Positions 9,372-19,162 of a stretch of 64,000 nt of DNA are shown in pieces. The notes below the pieces were generated by a model. It was given only the letters and a program-made list of their open reading frames with translations. It did no database searches and was not told the DNA's origin. Positions within the stretch are counted from its first letter, which is position 1. Each line of letters opens with the position of its first letter. The translations under genes were made by a program, and so were the position numbers. This DNA comes from Thermohalobaculum sp963721105 (GTDB lineage Bacteria > Pseudomonadota > Alphaproteobacteria > Rhodobacterales > Rhodobacteraceae), in contig CAVRHY010000005.1 in assembly GCA_963721105.1 (NCBI GenBank), positions 124,001 to 188,000 of the forward strand, given 5' to 3'.

Positions 9372-9539
9372 TCAGCCCAGCCGCACGACGAACAGCATGA
9401 GCAGAAGGCCGAACAGGAAGGCCGGAATGCCGTGCGCCAGCGCATACTGCACCTTGTCAGCCGTCGTGCCGCCGCGCGCCGAGGCGCGGCGCCAGCCGAC
9501 GGCGGCGGCGATGAGGAAAAGGATGAAGCCAACGACCAT
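9372..9539 (-). CDS. Small two-span membrane protein
   Basis: 55-aa ORF beginning MVVGFILFLIAAAVGWRRAS. Two hydrophobic segments (about residues 1-15 and 36-54, the second containing FLFGLLLMLFVV) are joined by a short hydrophilic link (ARGGTTADKVQYALAHG). No family recognised. Support for coding: it fits between DUF2927 and the VWA gene with only 12 nt from its TGA to the next ATG, and the hydrophobic pattern is regular. It is probably cotranscribed and translationally linked to the VWA protein, which it might anchor or regulate; that is inference. Confidence 0.65.
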   Translation of the reverse strand: MVVGFILFLIAAAVGWRRASARGGTTADKVQYALAHGIPAFLFGLLLMLFVVRLG

Positions 9540-9582
9540 GCCGCCTACCTAGGCGGTTCTCCCACGGCGGTCCAGCGTGAGC

Positions 9583-10908
9583 TTACTCGGGCGTCCAGCG
9601 CCGCAGCATGGCGTTGTCCCGGCCCAGCGCAAAGGCGCCCCAGGCGCCAGCCTGCTGGATCGCTTCGCTGGTATGCGCGGTCTGCTTCGTCGCGCGCAGC
9701 ACCGCCGCCTGCAGGTCGTAATAGGCGGTCAGCCGCTCCTCCTGCCCGTAGGCGGCAAAGATCCGGTCCAGTCCCTCGGCGATCTCCCAGGCCGCCGCGG
9801 GCTTGCCGGCGCGGTAGAGCAGCCGGGCCTTGTCCAGCCGGATCTGCGCCACCCTGATGTCCTCGCCGCCATGCGCGGCGGCACAGACCAGCGCGGCGTC
9901 GTCCAGCGTTCGCATCGCCCTGGTGGTATCGTCGCCATAGGCTCGCGCCAGCGCCTGAAGGCTGCGGCAGTGATAGGCCGTGCCGGGCGCGCGTCGCTCG
10001 GCGAGACGCAGCGCCTCGATCGCCGAGCCGACACGCTTGCGCGCGGATCGCGAGCGGTCGAAGGCATCGCGCATCGTGTCGGCCCAGCCCGCCATCTCGC
10101 GCGGGTGGAGCGCCGGCAGGGGCGGCGCGTCACGCCCCTCCGGGTTCAGCCGGTCCAGCGCTGCCAGCGCCCGTTCGCGCGTCTCACGACGGCTCAGACC
10201 AGTGTGCAGCTCCGGCTGGTAAAGCACCTGCAGCATGAGATAATCCAGCTTTGTCGGCCAGATATGTGCGGCGTCGTCGTTGAAGATGGACGAACTCAGC
10301 GCATAGAGGTCGTCGGCCGGCCCGAGCGCCTGCGCGATCTCCTCGAGCAGGCACGAGCGCACCAGGTAGGGCTCGGCGTTGTCGGGAATGAAGACCGTCA
10401 TCGTCTCGACGGTATCCATCGTCTCGAATGGCCGCGTGCCATAGCGGCGCGGATTGCGGCTGAAAGAATCCCAGTCCGGGCTGCCCGGCGCCACCAGGCA
10501 GTAATGCTTGGGCACGCGGGTACGGAACTGCTTGCCCGACACGAAGCTGATCAGCAGGTTGTTGGGTGCCGGCCCGCGCGCGATGCGCACGCCGGCCCGG
10601 ATGCGCAGCTCGGCGAGATAGCGGTCGATGAACCCGAAATAGCTCTCGCCGCCCGGCCCGGTGACGCCGACCGAGATCGGCACCTCGTAGCGGATCAGGT
10701 GCTTGCGCCGGCCACCCCATTCCAGGTCGTGCGTCAGCGTGACGAACAGGTCGGCCAGGCTCTCGTTGGAGTAACGCGTCGTCCCCACCGGCACCGCCGA
10801 GCCCAGCACCGGCGCCAGCGGCTGCGCGCCCGGCTCGTAGGGCCCACGATCCGCCGCGCCGGCAGCACTCCAGGCCAGTAGCCCTGCCAGTAGACAGGCC
10901 AGCCGCAT
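9583..10908 (-). CDS. DUF2927 domain exported protein
   Basis: 441 aa with a signal peptide (MRLACLLAGLLAWSAAGAAD), so probably periplasmic. The central region carries the DUF2927 signature: LLEEIAQALGPADDLYALSS, then SSIFNDD and LDYLMLQVLYQPELHTGLSR (about residues 185-245). The last 170 residues are Ala/Arg-rich helices resembling TPR-like repeats. DUF2927 proteins have no proven activity; the E-E-x-x-Q-A-L-G segment looks like a metzincin-like helix, which is only inference. Its ATG overlaps the stop of the GNAT gene upstream by one base (TGATG), so the two are translationally coupled. Confidence 0.88.
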   Translation of the reverse strand: MRLACLLAGLLAWSAAGAADRGPYEPGAQPLAPVLGSAVPVGTTRYSNESLADLFVTLTHDLEWGGRRKHLIRYEVPISVGVTGPGGESYFGFIDRYLAELRIRAGVRIARGPAPNNLLISFVSGKQFRTRVPKHYCLVAPGSPDWDSFSRNPRRYGTRPFETMDTVETMTVFIPDNAEPYLVRSCLLEEIAQALGPADDLYALSSSIFNDDAAHIWPTKLDYLMLQVLYQPELHTGLSRRETRERALAALDRLNPEGRDAPPLPALHPREMAGWADTMRDAFDRSRSARKRVGSAIEALRLAERRAPGTAYHCRSLQALARAYGDDTTRAMRTLDDAALVCAAAHGGEDIRVAQIRLDKARLLYRAGKPAAAWEIAEGLDRIFAAYGQEERLTAYYDLQAAVLRATKQTAHTSEAIQQAGAWGAFALGRDNAMLRRWTPE

Positions 10909-11351
10909 CAGCGGTTGTACCGGATGAACGGCGTCACCTTGGCGATCCGGTCATAGAGCTGGCGCGCCGTGGCGTTGAAGTCCTGCGTCAGCCAGTAGAC
11001 CGCCGGGCAGCCGGCCGCGTCGGCGGCGGCATAGACCCCCTCGATCAGCTTGCGCCCGGCACCGCTGCCGCGCGCCTCGGTGCTGACGAAGAGGTCCTGC
11101 AGGTAGACGACGTTCTCGACGCGCCAGCAGTGCCGGTGAAACAGGTAGTGCGTAAGACCGATCAGCCGGCCGTCGCGCTCGGCGACCAGCCCGTGGAACT
11201 CGTTCGGGTCGTCCGACAGCAGCCGGGCAAAGGTCGTCCGATAGACCTCGTCCGGCACGCTCGTCTCGTAGAATTCCAGATAGCCGGTCCACAGCACCCG
11301 CCACTCGGCCTCGTCCCGCGCCTCGACCGGGCGGATGGTCGTATCGCTCAT
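10908..11351 (-). CDS. GNAT family N-acetyltransferase
   Basis: 147-aa single-domain acetyltransferase that uses acetyl-CoA; substrate unknown. The acetyl-CoA pyrophosphate-binding motif A is visible as VYLQDLFVSTEARGSGAGRK (R-G-x-G-x-G/A) at about residues 81-100, followed by the helix LIEGVYAAADAAG and the terminal TRQLYDR-like segment ATARQLYDRI typical of the fold. The protein starts SDTTIRPVEARDEAEW, the normal first strand of the fold. It shares one base with the following DUF2927 gene and lies between moxR and the VWA gene. Confidence 0.9.
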   Translation of the reverse strand: MSDTTIRPVEARDEAEWRVLWTGYLEFYETSVPDEVYRTTFARLLSDDPNEFHGLVAERDGRLIGLTHYLFHRHCWRVENVVYLQDLFVSTEARGSGAGRKLIEGVYAAADAAGCPAVYWLTQDFNATARQLYDRIAKVTPFIRYNR

Positions 11352-11505
11352 GCTGCCTCCAGTGACGCCGTGCGCTGCCGCCGAATTCTCGCACGGTCGA
11401 CCGGCACAGGGTCGGTTGCAAGTCCGATCTCGCGCCCGGCCGAAAGTCGGGCAGGGGGCCGGGGCCTCGCTGCGGGTGAGAACGCAGCCTGCCGAGCGCG
11501 GCGCC

Positions 11506-12348
<843 letters not shown>

Positions 12349-12526
12349 ATCCACCTGTCCTGATTGCTGAATTCGCTCCCCGCGGGCGCGGGGAATTGGG
12401 TCGATATAGCGCAATTCGGACCGCGTTTTAAGGCGTGACATTGCGGGGGTCTTGGACTATGGAAACGGCCCACGAGGGGACGGGGCGTCATGGTGAAAAA
12501 AGCCATGGCAGGTAAGGGGTTCTGGA

Positions 12527-12949
12527 ATGAAAATGGACACCAGGGTCAAGGTCGACTACGTACCGACCGATGGCGAACCTTTCATGAACGACCGCCAGAA
12601 GGACTACTTCCGCCGCAAGCTGATCGAATGGAGGACGTCGATCCTGGACCAGAGCCGCGGCACCGTGGCCATGATGCAGGAGGACACGACCAACATCCCC
12701 GACCTCGCCGACCGCGCCAGCGCCGAGACCGACCGCGCGCTCGAACTGCGCACCCGCGACCGCCAGCGCAAGCTGATCGCAAAGATCGACGCCGCGCTCC
12801 GCCGGATCGAGGACGGCAGCTACGGCTACTGCGAGGTGACGGGCGAGCCAATCGCGCTCAGGCGCCTTGATGCCCGACCGATCGCCACCCTCTCGCTTGA
12901 GGCGCAGGAAATGCACGAGCGTCGCGAGAAGGTGCACCGCGACAGTTGA
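12527..12949 (+). CDS. dksA: RNA polymerase-binding transcription factor DksA
   Basis: 140-aa DksA that binds the RNA polymerase secondary channel and adjusts promoter output with ppGpp. The N-terminus ends with EPFMNDRQKDYFRRKL, then the coiled coil with the tip Asp (DLADRASAETDRALELRTRD). The C-terminal globular part reads GYCEVTGEPIALRRLDARPI: only the first of the four zinc cysteines of enterobacterial DksA remains, as in other alphaproteobacterial DksA proteins I recall. AAGGGG lies about 8 nt before the ATG. It is divergent from moxR (about 180 nt between starts). Confidence 0.94.
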   Translation: MKMDTRVKVDYVPTDGEPFMNDRQKDYFRRKLIEWRTSILDQSRGTVAMMQEDTTNIPDLADRASAETDRALELRTRDRQRKLIAKIDAALRRIEDGSYGYCEVTGEPIALRRLDARPIATLSLEAQEMHERREKVHRDS

Positions 12950-13144
12950 GGCGGATGGCAGCGCGGGGAAGCTGACCGCCGCACACCGCCGCGGCCCAAA
13001 GGCCACACCGCCCGACAACCCTCCCCGTCAGGAACGCAAGCGCGCCACCAATTCCGGGGCCGTCGCATTTCCATGTTGCCGTCATGCCACCCTGCGGCAT
13101 AAACGGGAGTGTTCCCCCGACCGTCGACGCGAGATGCTCCCTCC

Positions 13145-15748
13145 ATGATTCGTCTGCTCGCATCGCTTTTTTCCTTTGTCTCGCTCTCGATCATTTTCGC
13201 GGTCGGCGGCGTCGCAGGGCTCGTGCAGATCTACGGCCAGGACCTGCCGAGCTACGAGGAATTGCGCCAGTACCAGCCGAAGACGCTGACCCGCGTCTAC
13301 TCGGGCACCGGCGACGTCATCGCCGAATTCGCGCGCGAGCGCCGGGTCTTCGTGCCGATCGACGAGGTGCCCGAAGTGGTCAAGCAGGCCTTCGTCTCGG
13401 CCGAGGACAAGCACTTCTACACCCATCCCGGCATCGACGCGCTGGCCATCGCCAAGGCGATCGGCCGCTACGCGATGGCCAAGGTCGCCGGCCGCAATGC
13501 GCAGCTTGCCGGCGCCTCGGGCATCACCCAGCAGGTCGTCAAGAACATGCTGGTCGGCGACGAGCGCAGCGTCGAGCGCAAGCTGCGCGAGGCGATCCTG
13601 GCCGTCCGCGTCGACGGCACGCTGTCGAAGGACCAGATCCTCGAACTTTACCTGAACGACATCTACTTCGGCGCGCGGGCCTACGGCATCGTCGCCGCGG
13701 CGCAGAACTACTTCGGCAAGACGCTCGAGGAGCTGACGCCCGCCGAGGCCGCCTACCTCGGCGGCCTGCCCAAGGAGCCGGCCAACCTGCATCCGATCAA
13801 GAACCACGACGCGGCGGTCGCCCGGCGCAACTACGTCCTGCGCGAGATGTACAACAACGGCGTTCTTGACGAGGCGACCTGGCGCGAGGCGACCGCCTCG
13901 CCCCTCGACACCATCCTCGACGAGCACACCCCGACCGTGCTCGGCGACGCCCGGCCGAACTACTTCACCGAGGAGGTCCGCCGCCAGCTGATCTCGGAGG
14001 TCGGCAGCAAGCAGCTCTACTACGGCGGCCTGACCGTGCGCGCGACGATCGACGAGGAACTGCAGAAGATCGCCCGCAAGGTGCTGCGCGACGCGCTCAC
14101 AGAGTACGACCGCGGCCTCGGCCGCTATCGCGGCCCCGTCGCGACGATCGACGCGGCAAAGCTCAAGGCGGCCGATGGCGAGGACGGCCCGGGCTGGCGC
14201 GACCTGCTGTCCAAGGTCTCGGCGCCGCGCGACATCGACGGCTGGCACCTCGCCGTCGTGCTCGAGGTCGGCGACGACACGGCGCTCGTCGGCGCCGAGG
14301 GCGTGCGCAAGTCCGCCGAGGGCCAGCCCGAGGGCGTCGTCAGCCTGCGCCTGTCGCGCGAGCGCCAGTGGATCAGCCGCGTCACCGGCAGCAGCGGCAC
14401 GCCGCGCTCGGCCGCCGACATCTGGCAGCCGGGCGACGTCGTCTATGTCGAGCGCGAGGACGACGGCTGGGCGATGCGCCAGATCCCCGAGGTCGAGGGC
14501 TCCTTCATGGCGATGGACCCCGACTTGGGCCGCGTCCTGGCGATGGTCGGCGGCTTCTCGTACCAGCACTCGGTCTTCAACCGCGCGACGCAGGCGATGC
14601 GCCAGCCCGGCTCGTCCTTCAAGCCCTTCGTCTACGCCGCGGCGCTCGACGCCGGCTACAAGCCCTCGACGATCGTGCTCGACGCGCCGATCGCCATCGA
14701 CGACGGCACCAAGACCTGGCGGCCCAAGAACTCGGGTGGCGGCTTCCTCGGCCCGGTCCCGCTGCGTAAGGGGCTGGAGCTGTCGCGCAACCTGATGACC
14801 GTTCGCATCGCCCAGGCAATCGGCATGGACCGCGTCGCCACCTATGCCGAGCGCTTCGGCATCTACGACCACATGCCGAACCACCTAGCCTATGCGCTGG
14901 GCGCCGGCGAGACGACGCTCTACCGGCTGGTCGCCGCCTACGGCATGTTCGCGAACGGCGGCAAGCGCGTCGAGCCGACGCTGATCGACCGCGTCCAGGA
15001 TCGCAACGGCAATACGCTCTACAGCCACGACCCGCGCTTCTGCCAGGGCTGCGACGTCGAGACTTTCGGCAAGAACCGCACGCCCATCCTGTTCGACGCG
15101 CGCAGCCAGATCATCGACCCGAACACCGCCTACAACCTGGTCGACATGCTGCGCGGCGTCGTCGACCACGGCACGGCCTCGCGCACGGTCGGGGGCCTCG
15201 GATTCCCCGTGGCGGGCAAGACCGGCACCACGAACGACGCCAAGGACGTCTGGTTCGTCGGCTTCACCCGCAACTTGGTCGCCGGCTGCTTCATCGGCTA
15301 CGACAGCCCGAAGCCGCTCGGCCGGCACGCATACGGCGGCACGATGTGCGGCCCGGTCTTCCGCCAGTTCATGAAGGAGGCGATGCAGACCCGCCAGCCC
15401 GGCGAGTTCCGCCCGCCGCGCGAGGACCTGATGGTGACGGTCAAGTTCGACCGCGACACCGGCGAGCGGCTGCCCGACGACGCCGAGGGTCCAAACGTCG
15501 TCACCCAGCAATACGCGCTGGCCTCCGAGCCTGAGATCATCGGCGAGGAGCAGACGATCGCGCTGGCCGACGACTCGGTGCTGTTCGGCGGCTACGGCTC
15601 GGACCTGCCCTACATCCTGCCCGAAGGCGAGGACGTGCCGCTGGCCCGGGGCGGGGATGGCGGCGACAGCGTGCAAGGCGGCGGCGGGGGCGGCGCGGGC
15701 TTCAAGCGGCCGGCCAATGTCGGCCTCGGTACCGGCGGCCTCTACTGA
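13145..15748 (+). CDS. mrcA: Penicillin-binding protein 1A (bifunctional class A PBP)
   Basis: 867-aa inner-membrane enzyme that polymerises glycan strands and cross-links peptides of peptidoglycan. One TM helix (about residues 4-28) is followed by the GT51 transglycosylase domain with catalytic Glu87 in EDKHFYTHPGID. The transpeptidase domain has Ser490 in S-S-F-K, S547-R-N and K692-T-G. An OB-like insertion lies between the two. The tail is glycine-rich. The ATG at 13145 is chosen over the frame-open 13109 because the hydrophobic segment then begins at once (MIRLLASLFSFVS). A 12-bp tandem repeat starts at its stop codon. Confidence 0.96.
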   Translation: MIRLLASLFSFVSLSIIFAVGGVAGLVQIYGQDLPSYEELRQYQPKTLTRVYSGTGDVIAEFARERRVFVPIDEVPEVVKQAFVSAEDKHFYTHPGIDALAIAKAIGRYAMAKVAGRNAQLAGASGITQQVVKNMLVGDERSVERKLREAILAVRVDGTLSKDQILELYLNDIYFGARAYGIVAAAQNYFGKTLEELTPAEAAYLGGLPKEPANLHPIKNHDAAVARRNYVLREMYNNGVLDEATWREATASPLDTILDEHTPTVLGDARPNYFTEEVRRQLISEVGSKQLYYGGLTVRATIDEELQKIARKVLRDALTEYDRGLGRYRGPVATIDAAKLKAADGEDGPGWRDLLSKVSAPRDIDGWHLAVVLEVGDDTALVGAEGVRKSAEGQPEGVVSLRLSRERQWISRVTGSSGTPRSAADIWQPGDVVYVEREDDGWAMRQIPEVEGSFMAMDPDLGRVLAMVGGFSYQHSVFNRATQAMRQPGSSFKPFVYAAALDAGYKPSTIVLDAPIAIDDGTKTWRPKNSGGGFLGPVPLRKGLELSRNLMTVRIAQAIGMDRVATYAERFGIYDHMPNHLAYALGAGETTLYRLVAAYGMFANGGKRVEPTLIDRVQDRNGNTLYSHDPRFCQGCDVETFGKNRTPILFDARSQIIDPNTAYNLVDMLRGVVDHGTASRTVGGLGFPVAGKTGTTNDAKDVWFVGFTRNLVAGCFIGYDSPKPLGRHAYGGTMCGPVFRQFMKEAMQTRQPGEFRPPREDLMVTVKFDRDTGERLPDDAEGPNVVTQQYALASEPEIIGEEQTIALADDSVLFGGYGSDLPYILPEGEDVPLARGGDGGDSVQGGGGGGAGFKRPANVGLGTGGLY

Positions 15749-15839
15749 ACACCCAGGCCATCACCACGGGCCTGAACACGGCGCTTAACACGGCGCTCAA
15801 CACGGGCCTCACCAAGGGCCTCAACACGGGACCAAAACG
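15744..15839. repeat. 12-bp tandem repeat array at the 3' end of mrcA
   Basis: Five clear 12-bp units with consensus GGSCYTSAACAC run from 15768 to 15827 (starts 15768, 15780, 15792, 15804, 15816). A weaker unit precedes at 15756 and another follows at 15828; the array reaches back into the last codons and stop of mrcA. In one + frame it would read as Leu-Asn-Thr-(Gly/Ala) repeats, but that frame has no start codon, so it is treated as noncoding. Confidence 0.8.
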
Positions 15840-15923
15840 GCCGCGGCGCGCCCGCGGCCTTGCGCGCCGGCGGTCGCACTCCCCATCTGAGACGCCGCCG
15901 CCCCATTCGACGAGGAGCACCAG

Positions 15924-16581
15924 ATGAAACCCGCCCTGAACGCCGCCGCGCTGGCGATCGCCCTGCTGGCAGGCACCACGCTCGGGATCGCGCCGGCAAT
16001 GGCCGCCGCCCCGGGCCAGCCCGGCGCCGGTCCCTCGGGCATGCCGGTCGCGCCGGAGAACTCCATCATCGCCGTGCCCGACACGGTCGACCCCGGCCAG
16101 GCCGTCGAACGTCATCGTCGACGGCGCGCCGATCGGCTCGCGAATCGAGCTCTGGGGGCCGGTGACGCAATCAGGCGGCGGCTCCCGGATCGCCTCCAGC
16201 CCGCTGGTCGGCGGCACGGCCGAGCTGGTCGCGCCGACCCAGTCGGCCAGCTACGAGATCCGCTACGTCGCCGACGGCGGCAAGGTGCTGGCGCGCCGGG
16301 CCTTCGACGTCGCCGCGGTGCCGGTGGCGCTGAGCGTGCAGACGCCCATGGTCGCCGGCGGCGCGATGCGGGTCACCTGGCAGGGCCCGGCTGCCCCGGG
16401 CGACCGCTTCGAGATCGTCGGCCCGTCCGGCGCGGTGCTCGACAGCACGCCCGTCGCAGGCGACCCGGGCACCCGGAATGTCAGCACGCTGACCGTGCCG
16501 CAGCAGACCGGAACGCTCGAGCTGCGCTACGTCACCGGCGGGGGCGCGGTGCTGCGCTGGGTCCGCTTCGACGTGCAGTAG
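15924..16581 (+). CDS. Exported protein with two beta-sandwich repeats, frameshifted near 16107
   Basis: Small secreted or periplasmic protein of about 218 aa once corrected. It has a signal peptide (MKPALNAAALAIALLAGTTL... ending AMAAAP). Near 16107 the frame shifts by one extra base: GQAV-E-R becomes GQAVNVIVDGAPIGSRIELW when a G is removed. The rest contains two similar segments, each ending in a strand of the form Y/L-E-I/L-R-Y-V followed by a GG and V-L (ASYEIRYVADGGKVL and GTLELRYVTGGGAVL), with GPAAPGDRFEIV before the second. These beta-rich units resemble those found at the ends of some alphaproteobacterial VWA proteins. No enzyme motif is visible. Confidence 0.75.
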
Positions 16582-16673
16582 CGCCCGGACACGCCCCCGA
16601 ACCGCCCCCCGACAGAGGCTCCCGCAAGGGGCGCCTCGCCCGGGGCCACACACTCGGACTGCAACGGACAGAG

Positions 16674-17807
16674 ATGCGCGCCGAAACCCAATCCCTCGTC
16701 GACGAGATCGAGAAGTCGCTGGAGCTCCTGCGCAGCCGGCTCGGCTGGGAAACCGCCGAACACCGGCTCGAGGAGATGAACGCCCGCGCCGAGGACCCGT
16801 CGCTGTGGAACGACCCGGCAAACGCGCAGAAGATCATGCGCGAGCGCCAGAAGCTGGCCGACGGCATCGACGGCTACAAGGCGCTGGCCCAGGGCCTGAC
16901 CGACAATGTCGAGCTGATCGAGCTCGGCGAGGCGGATGGCGACGACGACATCGTGCGCGACGCCGAGGCGGCGCTGGTCGATCTGCGCGAGACCGCCGCC
17001 GCGCGCGAGATCGAGGCGCTGCTCTCGGGCGAGACCGACGGCAACGACGCCTACCTCGAGGTCCATGCCGGGGCAGGGGGCACCGAAAGCTGCGACTGGG
17101 CGCAGATGCTGGCGCGCATGTATATCCGCTGGGCCGAGCGCCGCGGCTTCAAGGTCGAGCTGCAATCGGAAAGTCCGGGCGAAGAGGCCGGCATCAAGTC
17201 CGTCACCTACCGGATCAAGGGCGACAGCGCCTTTGGCTGGCTGAAATCCGAATCCGGCGTCCACCGGCTCGTTCGCATCTCGCCCTATGACAGCCAGGCG
17301 CGGCGGCACACCAGCTTCTCGTCCGTCTGGGTCTACCCGGTCGTCGACGACACGATCGAGATCGACATCCCGGACAAGGACATCCGGCTCGACACCTTCC
17401 GCTCGTCCGGCGCCGGCGGCCAGCACGTCAACAAGACGGATTCGGCCGTCCGCATCACGCACATCCCGACCGGGATCGTGGTCACCTCCTCCGAGAAATC
17501 GCAGCACCAGAACCGGGCCATCGCCTGGGCGGCGCTGCGCTCGCGGCTCTACGACCTCGAGATGAAGAAGCGCACGCAGGCGATCCAGGACGCGCACGAC
17601 GCCAAGGCCGACATCGGCTGGGGCCACCAGATCCGCTCCTACGTCCTGCAGCCCTACCAGATGGTCAAGGACCTGCGCACCGGCGTCGAGACCTCGGACA
17701 CGCAGGGCGTGCTCGACGGCGACCTCGACCAGTTCATGGCCGCGGCGCTCGCCCGCGACGTCTCCGGCAAGTCCCGCGCGGAGGCCGAGGCCGCCGCCGA
17801 GGCATAG
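16674..17807 (+). CDS. prfB: Peptide chain release factor 2
   Basis: 377-aa RF2 that recognises UGA and UAA and triggers peptidyl-tRNA hydrolysis. The catalytic GGQ is at residues 248-250 (SSGAGGQHVNKTDSAVR). The codon-recognition segment reads VHRLVRISPYDSQARRHTSF, with SPY where E. coli has SPF; I recall SPY from other alphaproteobacteria. The N-terminal helices start MRAETQSLVDEIEKSL. Unlike E. coli prfB, the frame is continuous, with no in-frame UGA and no programmed frameshift. mrcA and prfB are neighbours here with one gene between them. Confidence 0.95.
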   Translation: MRAETQSLVDEIEKSLELLRSRLGWETAEHRLEEMNARAEDPSLWNDPANAQKIMRERQKLADGIDGYKALAQGLTDNVELIELGEADGDDDIVRDAEAALVDLRETAAAREIEALLSGETDGNDAYLEVHAGAGGTESCDWAQMLARMYIRWAERRGFKVELQSESPGEEAGIKSVTYRIKGDSAFGWLKSESGVHRLVRISPYDSQARRHTSFSSVWVYPVVDDTIEIDIPDKDIRLDTFRSSGAGGQHVNKTDSAVRITHIPTGIVVTSSEKSQHQNRAIAWAALRSRLYDLEMKKRTQAIQDAHDAKADIGWGHQIRSYVLQPYQMVKDLRTGVETSDTQGVLDGDLDQFMAAALARDVSGKSRAEAEAAAEA

Positions 17808-17927
17808 CCGACGCCGCCGGAACGACGGCGCCTTGGCGGCGCCCTGCCGGCGCTGCCAATTTTTTGCGGCCACGGGCGGGCCTGTCTGCTAGCGTTCGGC
17901 AGCAAAACGATCCGACGAGGGCCCGCC

Positions 17928-18338
17928 ATGATCCGTGTTTCTGTCCTGACGGCCGCCGCGCTGCTCCCGCTGCTGGCGGGCTGTGGCACCGGCGGTCCCG
18001 CCTATACAGAGGGTACGCCGGCCGGCGTCAACGCGGTTGTCGAGATGAGCTCAACGCTCAGCTTTTCGCCGAACCCCGTGGCGATCCCGGCAGGCGGCAC
18101 GGTCGAATGGCGCAACACCGCGCTTATGACGCACACCGTGACGGCCGACCCGGCGATCGCCAAGGACCCCGCCGACGTCCGGCTGCCCGACGGCGTACAG
18201 CCATTCAACTCGGGCGACATCCCGGCAGGGCAGATCTGGCGCCACACCTTCGACACCCCCGGCGAGTACCGCTATTTCTGCATCCCGCACGAATCCTTTG
18301 GCATGGTCGGCACCGTCATCGTCCAGCCGGGCGGCTGA
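17928..18338 (+). CDS. Cupredoxin-domain lipoprotein
   Basis: 136 aa with a lipoprotein signal ending LLPLLAGC (lipidated Cys about residue 21), so anchored to a membrane facing the periplasm. The rest is one plastocyanin-like domain. Type 1 copper ligands are visible: His in MTHTV, then Cys, His and Met in YFCIPHESFGM, the normal C-x(2)-H-x(4)-M loop spacing of a short-loop cupredoxin. It is probably an electron carrier or copper-storage protein; the partner is unknown. GAGGG lies 6 nt before the ATG. Confidence 0.9.
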   Translation: MIRVSVLTAAALLPLLAGCGTGGPAYTEGTPAGVNAVVEMSSTLSFSPNPVAIPAGGTVEWRNTALMTHTVTADPAIAKDPADVRLPDGVQPFNSGDIPAGQIWRHTFDTPGEYRYFCIPHESFGMVGTVIVQPGG

Positions 18339-18452
18339 CCGGCACAGCGCATGCGCCACGCGCACCATGCCCCAGGCAGCCGTCGACCGGGGGTTGATGC
18401 GGGCTGATTCCGGGTGAGCGCACCTCGAATTTTACCTTACAATCAAAGGTTT

Positions 18453-18482
18453 GGCCATGGTCTCGGACGTGAGGCCATGGCC
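18453..18482. repeat. 12-bp stem-loop between convergent genes
   Basis: Arms GGCCATGGTCTC (18453-18464) and GAGGCCATGGCC (18471-18482), one G-U pair, 6-nt loop GGACGT. It lies between the converging cupredoxin and cupin genes. It is preceded on the + strand by an A+T-rich stretch (18429-18452). No T-run follows on either strand, so it may be a factor-independent pause or RNA-end hairpin, not a classical terminator. Confidence 0.5.
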
Positions 18483-18524
18483 GCGCGGCTTCAATCCATC
18501 CCAAAGGGCGGCGCCTCGCCCGCA

Positions 18525-19073
18525 TCAACCGCCGCGCCCGTTGCCCAGCCACAGCCGCACCAGCGGCCCGTCGGCGCCGTAGAACGGATCGCTGCGGGGC
18601 AGGGGCACCGCCTCGATCCGTGCCCGCGCCGCGTCCGGGTCGGCCTGCTCGGGCCGCAACAGGTCCGCCTCCTGTCCAGGCGGGTAGGCCCCGCAGATCG
18701 CGAAGTCGTCGCTCGCCGCCAGCCGCCGGTGGCCCGTCCCGGCCGGCAGCACCACCAGGTCGCCGGCGACCAGCGTGACCTCGCGCCCACCTTCGCCACC
18801 CAGCATCAGCTGCGCCTCGCCCCGCGCCACCGCCAGCGCCTCGTGCGCCGTCGAGTGGTAGTGGTGGAAGTCGTAGACCGTCCACGTCCAGCAGCCCTGC
18901 CAGTCGTTCGAGCGGTAAAGCTCGTGCACCTGCCTGTCATCGACCGGCCCCTCCAGCGCCGCCCGCAGCAGCACGACCGGCAGCCGGTTGTTCGGGACGC
19001 GCCCGTTCGGCGCCAGCTCCAGCGTCTCGACGCGGGCGCGGTCGGGGGCCACGGGATTCAGCGGCAGCTTCAT
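18525..19073 (-). CDS. Cupin domain protein (YjlB-like)
   Basis: 182-aa single-domain cupin. Metal motif 1 is visible as FHHYHSTAHEALAVARGEAQ (H-x-H-x(4)-E, then G) at about residues 69-88, and motif 2 as GDLVVLPAGTGHRRL (about 103-117). The N-terminal NNRLPVVLLRAAL segment and overall length match the YjlB-like cupins, whose reaction is unknown. A near-perfect ribosome-binding site, GGAGGTGA, precedes the ATG by 4 nt. It is divergent from ligA with 89 nt between the starts. Confidence 0.88.
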   Translation of the reverse strand: MKLPLNPVAPDRARVETLELAPNGRVPNNRLPVVLLRAALEGPVDDRQVHELYRSNDWQGCWTWTVYDFHHYHSTAHEALAVARGEAQLMLGGEGGREVTLVAGDLVVLPAGTGHRRLAASDDFAICGAYPPGQEADLLRPEQADPDAARARIEAVPLPRSDPFYGADGPLVRLWLGNGRGG

Positions 19074-19162
19074 GTCTCACCTCCGGCCCCGCAAACGCAG
19101 ACGCCCCGCACGGCGTTGCCATCCCGCTTGACCGCGGCCGGGGCAGGGGCAATCTGCCGCCC

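Noticed and set aside
15756..15923. Coding Leu-Asn-Thr-Gly repeat protein downstream of mrcA
   Set aside because: The frame has no ATG, GTG or TTG start and ends at the next gene; better described as noncoding tandem repeats.
16674..17807. Programmed +1 frameshift in prfB
   Set aside because: The RF2 frame is continuous from the ATG to the stop; there is no in-frame UGA near codon 26 as in E. coli.
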